From Cyanobacterium sp. Dongsha4 (GTDB taxonomy: Bacteria > Cyanobacteriota > Cyanobacteriia > Cyanobacteriales > Cyanobacteriaceae): a stretch of DNA of 64,000 bases. This document shows, in pieces, positions 57,928 to 64,000 of this stretch. A program made the translations under genes and the position numbers. The stretch spans positions 2,369,326 through 2,433,325 of the forward strand of contig NZ_CP084098.1 of the NCBI RefSeq assembly GCF_036345015.1. The letters are read 5' to 3'. The notes under the pieces are model-generated. The model was not told the origin of the DNA. It did no database searches and was given only the letters and a program-made list of their open reading frames with translations. Positions within the stretch are counted from its first letter, which is position 1; each line of letters begins with the position of its first letter.

Positions 57928-59547
57928 CTAAACGGAAATAAGATAGCTTTTGATTTTCTCAATGACTTGATCTATGCTTAAATTATCAGTAATAAGCTCG
58001 ATCGCATCTTCAGCTTTTTTCAAGGGTGCAATAGCTCTGGTACTATCTAAGTAATCTCTCTCCTCTATTTCCTTGATTAAAGTATCTAAGTCAATATCAT
58101 TTTCTCCCTGATTTTGTAAATCAATTAAACGTCTCTTGGCTCTTGCTTGGGGAGTAGCAGTTAAAAATATCTTTAATTGGGCATGGGGAAAAACATTCGT
58201 GCCAATATCTCGCCCTTCTGCCACAATACCCCCTTTTGCTCCATATTCTTGTTGCAATGTTACCATTTTTTCTCTTACCGCAGACTGTGCCGCAACTTTT
58301 GACACCTGATTAGTAACTCTTGGGGTGCGAATCTCTTTTGTTATATCCTGCCCATTAATTTTTACCGTCACAGGAATTTGTAAATTATCACTAGGTAACA
58401 ATTCTAACTGCACATTTGCCACCAAAGAAGCAATACTTTCTTCATCTTCAACATTAATATTATTTTCCATCACCAACCAAGTAATCGCCCGATACATCGC
58501 TCCAGTATCCAAATAAATATAACCCAATTCACGAGCTAAACGACGGCTAACGGTTGATTTTCCTGCCCCTGCCGGTCCATCAAGGGCTATAATCGGTTTA
58601 GTCACTGTTAAAATCACATTATCTATCAAACGAGTATTACCAACATAAACAGCGATCGCAATTAAAGCAGAATCGCTTATTTCTGTCAAGGGTTGCAAAG
58701 TTTCAGGCTCAACTATTTCTACATATTGCAATTGTATATTTACATCATTTAAGCCTTTTTTATTAAGAGAATCATTAAGATTTAAGCCTTGCTTATTAAG
58801 GGAATTGTCAAGATTTAAGCCCCCCTTATTAAGGGGGGTTTGGGGGGATCTAAACTCCTCCTTAATAATCTGTAACAATTTCTGACAATCCTTTTCTCCC
58901 TCTTGAAAAGCTCGTTGTGCTTTGCTCAAACTGCGATAAAGTAAAGTAGCTTTTTCCTTTTCCTCAGAGGATAAATACTGATTACGAGAACTCAACGCTA
59001 ATCCTGATTCTTCTCGAATAATAGGGCAAGACTGTACCTGTACGGGAATATTGAGGTCTTTTGTCATTTTTTTGATAATAGCCACTTGTTGAGCGTCTTT
59101 CTGCCCAAAATAGGCAACATTTGGACGGACTAGGTTGAATAATTTAGTGACGATAGTAGCCACTCCCTGAAAATGCCCTTGACGATATTTCCCACACAAA
59201 ACCGAAGTCATAGCAGTGGGGGGATTGACGATGGTGCTTTCTTCTTCTGAAGGATAAATTTCGTTCACAGAAGGAGTAAATAAGAGCTTAACCCCTAATT
59301 GCTTACATATTGCCTTATCTTGCTCTAATGGTCTTGGATATTGGTCTAAATCTTCATTTTTGCCAAATTGTAGCGGATTGACAAAGATACTCACCACCAC
59401 AAAATCTGTTTCCGTTACCGCCCGTTGAATTAAACTTTCATGCCCGGAATGTAATGCACCCATAGTTGGCACAAACCCAATTTTTTGAGAAGGAGAAACC
59501 CTGCTTATTTCTCTTTGTAATTCACTAATACTGGTTACAATTAACAT
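57928..59547 (-). CDS. panC: Bifunctional pantoate-beta-alanine ligase/cytidylate kinase
   Basis: The fused protein has PanC (~1-310; GFVPTMGALHSGHESLI, FVNPLQFGKNEDLDQYPR, YFGQKDAQQVAII) and CMP kinase (~320-539; IIALDGPAGAGKSTVSRRLA, DTGAMYRAITWL, EGRDIGTNVFP), a fusion typical of cyanobacteria. ATG at 59547 is chosen over the one at 59589 because MLIVTSISELQ is the family start. Between the two PanC parts an unusual 35-residue insertion, FRSPQTPLNKGGLNLDNSLNK and more, is encoded by DNA repeats. The two activities serve coenzyme A and nucleotide synthesis. Confidence 0.95.
   Translation of the reverse strand: MLIVTSISELQREISRVSPSQKIGFVPTMGALHSGHESLIQRAVTETDFVVVSIFVNPLQFGKNEDLDQYPRPLEQDKAICKQLGVKLLFTPSVNEIYPSEEESTIVNPPTAMTSVLCGKYRQGHFQGVATIVTKLFNLVRPNVAYFGQKDAQQVAIIKKMTKDLNIPVQVQSCPIIREESGLALSSRNQYLSSEEKEKATLLYRSLSKAQRAFQEGEKDCQKLLQIIKEEFRSPQTPLNKGGLNLDNSLNKQGLNLNDSLNKKGLNDVNIQLQYVEIVEPETLQPLTEISDSALIAIAVYVGNTRLIDNVILTVTKPIIALDGPAGAGKSTVSRRLARELGYIYLDTGAMYRAITWLVMENNINVEDEESIASLVANVQLELLPSDNLQIPVTVKINGQDITKEIRTPRVTNQVSKVAAQSAVREKMVTLQQEYGAKGGIVAEGRDIGTNVFPHAQLKIFLTATPQARAKRRLIDLQNQGENDIDLDTLIKEIEERDYLDSTRAIAPLKKAEDAIELITDNLSIDQVIEKIKSYLISV
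58748..58853 (-). repeat. In-frame 33-bp tandem repeat inside panC
   Basis: Three units (58748-58780, 58781-58813, 58814 onward) each start TTTAAGCC on the plus strand and contain TATTAAG. The last runs into the palindrome CCCCCCTTATTAAGGGGGG. Because the period is 33 bp, each unit adds 11 residues in frame (pattern LNLDNSLNKQG). Confidence 0.85.
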
Positions 59548-59577
59548 GAAGCTCAAGAATTTTTGCAATAATTGTTT

Positions 59578-60159
59578 ATGGCTAATCAAGAATTAATTAA
59601 CCAAGTTCGTCTTTCAATTTTCAATCTTCCTTCTCCCATTGTCAATTTTATTTCTCGCTTTTTTCCCCTCATCGTTAAAGCAATTATTCTACTGTTATTA
59701 GCCATCAGTTTTATTCTTCTTACTCCTCAATCTGTCAACGCCCAAACGGCGGTTAATTTTACCTATGCTGAATTGGAAGGGGAAGACTTTTCTCACCGAG
59801 ACTTAACAGGTTCAGTTTTTGCCGCTTCTAATCTACGCAATGCTTCTTTTTATCAATCTAATCTCACTAATTCTGTGATGACAGAGGGAATTTTATTTGG
59901 TGCTGATTTACGAGAAACCGACTTTACAGGTTCATTAATTGATCGTGTTACCCTTGATTTTGCTGACTTACGCAACGCTATTTTTACAGATGCGATCGCA
60001 ACTCGTACCCGTTTTTATGATACAAATATAGAAGGAGCAGACTTTACAGGGGCAGTAATTGACCGTTATCAAATAGCCTTAATGTGCGATCGAGCTTCTG
60101 GAGTTAATTCTATCACGGGGGTAGCGACTAGAGACAGCTTAGGATGTGATTTCAATTAG
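59578..60159 (+). CDS. Pentapeptide-repeat protein with N-terminal membrane segment
   Basis: From ATG at 59578 (a TTG at 59572 is less likely) the product is 193 residues: a hydrophobic segment AIILLLLAISFILLTPQSVNAQ near residues 37-58 that looks like a signal peptide, then about 10 pentapeptide units, A(D/N)Lxx type (EGEDFSHRDLTGSVFAASNLRNASFYQSNLTNS), and a Cys-containing end (LMCDRASG, LGCDFN). It should be exported to the lumen or periplasm. Role unknown. It diverges from panC, whose start is 30 bp away. Confidence 0.85.
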   Translation: MANQELINQVRLSIFNLPSPIVNFISRFFPLIVKAIILLLLAISFILLTPQSVNAQTAVNFTYAELEGEDFSHRDLTGSVFAASNLRNASFYQSNLTNSVMTEGILFGADLRETDFTGSLIDRVTLDFADLRNAIFTDAIATRTRFYDTNIEGADFTGAVIDRYQIALMCDRASGVNSITGVATRDSLGCDFN

Positions 60160-60219
60160 ATGCTCAAATAATTTCAGTTGTCGAGCAAAAATATGAGGAT
60201 AAGGGCAAGTTTCAGGTTG

Positions 60220-60295
60220 CAGGTGTTAGGGAGAAACGAGTTCGGAGTTATTAATTATCCACTATTTACCATTGTCCCTTGCCTTTTGCTTTATA
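60220..60295 (+). repeat. Dispersed intergenic repeat copy
   Basis: Contains GTGTTAGGGAGAAACGAGTT, TTATCCACTATTTACCATTG and CCCTTGCC in the same order as the copies at 24286 and 52975. It occupies the convergent gap before the transporter gene. Confidence 0.55.
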
Positions 60296-62099
60296 ACCCA
60301 TAAATTTTCACGATAAGCAAAGGTACAGTAAAAGTTAAAGTAAAGGTTAAAGGTAAACCAACACGGGTATAATCGAGAAATTTATATCCCCCCGGTGCAT
60401 AAACCATCGTATTCGTTTGATAACCAATAGGGGCTAAATAGCTATTAGAGGCCGCAAAAGTTACCGCATACATAAAGGATAAAGGTTCAAGTCCGATAGT
60501 TTCCGCCACTTTAACCGCAATAGGAATCATTAAAACCACTGCGGCATTATTAGATAAAACCTCCGTCAACATGGAAGTAGCAAAATAAAATAAAACTAAA
60601 ATCCAATACCCTGATAAATTTCCTGCCACTTTCAATAAATTATCCGCTAACCATTGGTTTGTGCCAGAATTATCCATCGCAATACCCAAAGGTATTAAAC
60701 CAGCTAAAAGAAAAATAATATCCCATCTGACAGAGCCATAAATTTCACCCGGTTTGAGACATCCTGTCATCACCATTACTAAAACCCCCGCTAAACTACT
60801 CACCAAGATAGGTACTAAATCAAAAGCAGAAGTTAAGATAACCGCTAAAATAATAGCTAAGGCAATTCCTGCTTTATTTTGTCTTAAACCCTCTCGATTT
60901 TTTTCTTCTAAAACTAATAACTCTCTAGTGGTTTGTAAACCGATAAAACTGTCTTTTGGGGCTTGAATTAAGAGTAAATCGCCAAATTTTAGAGGAATTT
61001 TGCCAAATCTTTCTCTAATTAATTCTTGACCTCTTCTTACGGCTAAAACTGTAGCATTATAACGTTGTCTAAATCTTAAATCTTTTAAACTAGAGCCAAT
61101 TAAACGAGAATTGGATAGTATCAAAACCTCCGCTATTTTTTCTTCTTGGGAATTATTTTGTTCTTCTAATTCTTGAGAATTGAATTTAAAGTCTGCGAGG
61201 ATTTCCACTCCTCTTTCGTCTTTGATATTTAATAAGTTACTACGACTTCCCCTAACTAATAAAATATCTCCTACCGCTAAAACTTTATCCGCTAAAGGTG
61301 GTGGAAAGTGGGTATCATTGCGGATAATTTCTAAAACATCTAAATCAAATTTACGTTGAATTTCACTACTGCGCAAAGTTTGTCCTATTAAACTCGATTT
61401 GGGGGGAATAATCATTTCACTGACGTATTCTTTTAATTCATAATCTTCCGCTAAAGATTCTCCCCCCGGAGGTTTTCTTGCTGGTAACAATTTTGGAGAG
61501 GCGATAGATAAATAAATTAAGCCGATTAAAAATACGGGTAAACCAAGTTTAGTAAATTGGAAAATGCCAAATTCTGGATAGCCTAATTGCACGGCAATTC
61601 CACTGGCAAGAATGTTAGTTGATGTACCTAGTAAAGTAATTAATCCCCCCAATATTGTCAGAAATGACATGGGTATGAGCAGTTTAGAAATAGAAACTTT
61701 TGCTTGTTTACTCCACTGTTCAACAATTGGTAAAAAAATTGCAACTACTGCAGTATTATTAATAAAAGCGCTAATAGGACCTACAATCACCCCTAGAGTG
61801 AAAATTTGCTGAGTCGGATTTTTCCCCCCCCATTGAATTAGCCAATCTCTGATAATATTAAGAATGCCTGTTTTGGTTATTCCTGCACTGAGAATAAACA
61901 TCGCCATAACGGTAATAGTTGCGGAGTTACCAAATCCAGAGATACCTTCATTAGGAGAAACTAACCCCAATATCATCAAAACAACGGTAATGGATAAAGA
62001 AGTTAAATCTACGGGCAACCATTCGGCAATAAAGGCAATTAGGGCAACAATTAAAACTGTTAAGGTCAAAAAGATAGGGGAAATGTCCAACCAATTCAT
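60291..62099 (-). CDS. SLC13/DASS-family permease with two TrkA-C domains
   Basis: The 602-residue protein has about 12 membrane helices in two blocks, with SAFINNTAVVAIFLPIV and ...MLTEVLSNNAAVVLMIPIAVKVAE, the paired SNT-type motifs of the DASS family. Between them (~210-390) are two RCK/TrkA-C domains (SSLIGQTLRSSEIQRKFDLDVLEIIRN; NSRLIGSSLKDLRFRQRYNATVLAVRRG). It probably imports sulfate, or another divalent anion, with sodium. Cytosolic TrkA-C domains suggest nucleotide or ion gating. Single-gene unit. Confidence 0.88.
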   Translation of the reverse strand: MNWLDISPIFLTLTVLIVALIAFIAEWLPVDLTSLSITVVLMILGLVSPNEGISGFGNSATITVMAMFILSAGITKTGILNIIRDWLIQWGGKNPTQQIFTLGVIVGPISAFINNTAVVAIFLPIVEQWSKQAKVSISKLLIPMSFLTILGGLITLLGTSTNILASGIAVQLGYPEFGIFQFTKLGLPVFLIGLIYLSIASPKLLPARKPPGGESLAEDYELKEYVSEMIIPPKSSLIGQTLRSSEIQRKFDLDVLEIIRNDTHFPPPLADKVLAVGDILLVRGSRSNLLNIKDERGVEILADFKFNSQELEEQNNSQEEKIAEVLILSNSRLIGSSLKDLRFRQRYNATVLAVRRGQELIRERFGKIPLKFGDLLLIQAPKDSFIGLQTTRELLVLEEKNREGLRQNKAGIALAIILAVILTSAFDLVPILVSSLAGVLVMVMTGCLKPGEIYGSVRWDIIFLLAGLIPLGIAMDNSGTNQWLADNLLKVAGNLSGYWILVLFYFATSMLTEVLSNNAAVVLMIPIAVKVAETIGLEPLSFMYAVTFAASNSYLAPIGYQTNTMVYAPGGYKFLDYTRVGLPLTFTLTFTVPLLIVKIYGL

Positions 62100-62214
62100 A
62101 GACTATATGCTTAAAGATTAGTAATCAATATACAGAATTTTTTGTTTTTATGGGGGTATCTTTTAATTTTGTTGTGGTTTTATTATTATGGTTTCGACGA
62201 GGAAAGATGTAAAT

Positions 62215-62967
62215 ATGATTAATTCTTCTGCTTATCTTCTAGTGGTTCATGGTAGTCGAAATTCTTTTTATGCTCAACAGTTAAGAGATTTAGCTTTTTT
62301 AGTGAGAAAAAAATTAGATTTGTTGCAGGTTACTTATGATTTAGATGTTGCTTATTTAGAGTTAGGGAGTCAATCTTTATCTGAGAAAATTATCGAATTT
62401 GGGAATCAATTAGAAAGAAAAGGTTATAAAAGTCTTAAGGTTTTACCCTTATTTTTGTTATCAGGTACTCATGTTATCAATGATATTCCTTCTGAAGTGG
62501 AAGTTTCTCGGCAAAAATGTTCTCTACAAATCGAGATTTTACCTCATTTGGGAAAGAGTTTATCTTTAATTTCCTTACTATGTGCTGAATTTGAAAGGCG
62601 GGGAAATTTAGACCATCATAAAGATTCTGGTATTGAACGCATTTTATTTTGTCATGGTACAAGTTTACAAAAGGGAAATGAAGAAATAGAAGGTTTGGCA
62701 GGTGAAATCAACGCCCAGGTGGCTTATTGGTCAATAAAACCGAATTTAAACTCTGTTATAGCCCAATTGGCTCTTAATGATCCTCAACAAATCATGATTA
62801 TGCCTTATTTTCTCTTTACGGGAAAAATTATAGATGCGATCGCATCTGAAGTGGAGAAGTTACAAAAAAAAGTAAGTTGCGAATTAAAGTTATTGCCACC
62901 TCTGACTCAGATTGATGGTTTCTCCGATATTATCATCAATAGACTTCTTGCAGAAGTCGAGCAATAG
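62215..62967 (+). CDS. CbiX/SirB-like sirohydrochlorin chelatase
   Basis: Starting MINSSAYLLVVHGSRNSFYAQQL with ATG at 62215 (GAGG site at 62202), the 250-residue protein has the chelatase His in VHGSR and a second half (ERILFCHGTSLQKGNEEI, IMIMPYFLFTGKII), that is, two related chelatase halves in one chain. It inserts iron or cobalt into sirohydrochlorin, giving siroheme for nitrite and sulfite reductases or the cobalamin branch. An ATG at 62188 would add nine residues and remains possible. Confidence 0.88.
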   Translation: MINSSAYLLVVHGSRNSFYAQQLRDLAFLVRKKLDLLQVTYDLDVAYLELGSQSLSEKIIEFGNQLERKGYKSLKVLPLFLLSGTHVINDIPSEVEVSRQKCSLQIEILPHLGKSLSLISLLCAEFERRGNLDHHKDSGIERILFCHGTSLQKGNEEIEGLAGEINAQVAYWSIKPNLNSVIAQLALNDPQQIMIMPYFLFTGKIIDAIASEVEKLQKKVSCELKLLPPLTQIDGFSDIIINRLLAEVEQ

Positions 62968-63140
62968 GGAAAGGAAAAGTCTTTTTAATCAAATTATGAA
63001 TTTGTCAAGTCTAATTCGCTAGACAAATCTAAGTGAAAACTTCAAGGAAATAGAAATTAGAATAGAACTAAGGCAGTTAAAGATTAATTAAAACGAAACT
63101 TATTGCCAAATTTCCCAAATTGTTATATGGAGATAGCCAA

Positions 63141-63899
63141 ATGGAAGCCCTAGTCAGCATAGTCATCCCCGTTGTAATTTTTGCCTTCACAGGCTTTAAA
63201 GTCGATCGAGAATATGAAAGAGGGGTAATTTTTCGTTTAGGGAGAATGAGTAGTATCAAAGGACCTGGTATTTATTGGACAATTCCTCTGATTGATCAAA
63301 AAGCTAAAATTGACATTCGTACAAAAACAGTTGATATACAATCCCAAGAAACCATTACCGCCGATAGTGTCACTGTCAGAGTTAATGCGGTATTATACTA
63401 CAGAGTCTTAGATCCCGATCGCGCTATCAATCGTATCGAAAACTACGAATTTGCAGTTTATCAAGCATCTATGACTACCCTGCGGAATGTAGTTGGACAA
63501 AATATTTTAGATGATATACTACGAAATAGAGACAAAATTAACCATCAAATCCAAGAAATAGTTGATGAGATTACTGATCCTTGGGGTATAGTCATTGAAA
63601 GAGTGGAAATGAAGGATGTAGAAATTCCCCAATCTATGCAAAGAGCAATGGCACAGGAGGCAGAAGCCATTAGAGAAAAACGGGCAAGACTGATTAAAGC
63701 CTCCGCAGAAAAAGAAGCCTCTTTAATGCTTTCTGAAGCTAGTAATCAAATTGCAGAAAATCCCATCGCCCTTGAGTTGAGAAGGCTACAAACTTTAACG
63801 GAAATCGGTGCAGAAAATAATACCACTACAGTTATGTTAGTGCCAACCGAATTAATCACTATGACTAAACAAATGGCAGAAAAGATGAGTAAGAGCTAG
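63141..63899 (+). CDS. Stomatin/slipin-like SPFH protein
   Basis: The 252-residue protein has a short N-terminal membrane segment (EALVSIVIPVVIFAFTGF), then the SPFH domain: REYERGVIFRLGRMSSIKGPGIYWTIPLIDQKAKIDIRT, ITADSVTVRVNAVLYYRV and RNVVGQNILDDILRNRDKINHQI. A coiled coil (AEAIREKRARLIKASAEKEASLML) and a C-terminal TVMLVPTEL follow. It scaffolds membrane microdomains. ATG at 63141 is preferred to 63120 because the extra seven residues are not family-like. Confidence 0.9.
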   Translation: MEALVSIVIPVVIFAFTGFKVDREYERGVIFRLGRMSSIKGPGIYWTIPLIDQKAKIDIRTKTVDIQSQETITADSVTVRVNAVLYYRVLDPDRAINRIENYEFAVYQASMTTLRNVVGQNILDDILRNRDKINHQIQEIVDEITDPWGIVIERVEMKDVEIPQSMQRAMAQEAEAIREKRARLIKASAEKEASLMLSEASNQIAENPIALELRRLQTLTEIGAENNTTTVMLVPTELITMTKQMAEKMSKS

Positions 63900-64000
63900 A
63901 AGCAAGGAGCAAAATTAAAAGGGCAAAGGTAAATAGCGAATAGTGTTGGGGTGAATAATTAAAAACTCCGAACACTCATTACTCGTTACTTATTACTTTC
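63900..64000 (-). repeat. Dispersed intergenic repeat copy at window edge
   Basis: Minus-strand reading gives GTAATGAGTGTTCGGAGTTT-like blocks, TTCGCTATTTACCTTTGCCC and AATTTTGCTCCTTGC, the same family as the copy at 52975-53080. Confidence 0.55.

Noticed and set aside
58748-58853. Possible CRISPR-like array (33-bp units) in panC
   Set aside because: Units abut without unique spacers and stay in the panC reading frame; it is a tandem repeat.

Overview
This is AT-rich chromosomal DNA from a cyanobacterium. The evidence is chlL and chlN of light-independent chlorophyll synthesis, a UbiA-type prenyltransferase of the plastoquinone pathway, a fused panC/cmk gene, a dnaE gene ending in a split-intein N-half, a glucosylglycerol-phosphate phosphatase (stpA, salt acclimation) and many GCGATCGC (HIP1) octamers. 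A unicellular relative of Geminocystis or Cyanobacterium is my guess; the window itself does not prove the genus.

Layout. 1-28.5 kb is mostly core genome: an ABC-2 permease (cut by the window edge), an ISAs1 relic, ureE/ureA, an FHA-PAS protein with dead GGDEF and EAL domains, a PHP phosphoesterase, a cellulose-synthase-like glycosyltransferase, a methyltransferase, glgP, dnaE-N with two inteins, a decayed MNT/HEPN toxin-antitoxin pair, an EVE protein, a restriction-modification pair, a histidine kinase, lepA, a mannose-phosphate cupin, an IscA-like protein and stpA. A broken histone-deacetylase-like gene lies at its right edge.

28.6-49.3 kb is an accessory island. It holds a two-gene dynamin-like GTPase operon, two CHAT-protease genes, a NERD nuclease-helicase, an HNH protein, a dual-specificity phosphatase, VapBC-like and TacAT-like toxin-antitoxin modules, a DUF4258 gene and several small unknown genes. 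It has been hit by two identical 790-bp IS1-family copies, an IS5-family element, an IS630-family element and an IS4-like element that itself carries a MITE. Eight copies of one promoter-like element (TGCA, exactly 18 bp, CTGAT; first half TGCG and second half CGGAT in some copies) occur in the island, seven on the minus strand and one on the plus strand in front of the GTPase operon. They suggest that otherwise unrelated island genes form one regulon.

The right edge of the island looks like a transposon end of the type V-K CRISPR-associated Tn7-like class. It has a TGTAC terminus at 49324 and three TnsB-site-like repeats. Just inside is a repeat-like ATTGAAAG followed by a 17-nt spacer identical to the 3' end of the adjacent tRNA-Arg gene. 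The protospacer has a GGTT PAM and the element end lies 47 bp beyond it. No cas12k, tnsB, tnsC, tniQ or CRISPR array is visible here, so the element is decayed or its core and other end lie elsewhere.

49.4-64 kb returns to core genome: an apparently active FHA-PAS-GGDEF-EAL protein, a lipase-like hydrolase, the prenyltransferase, coaX, chlN, chlL, panC/cmk with an in-frame repeat insertion, a pentapeptide protein, an SLC13-type transporter, a CbiX/SirB-like chelatase and a stomatin-like protein.
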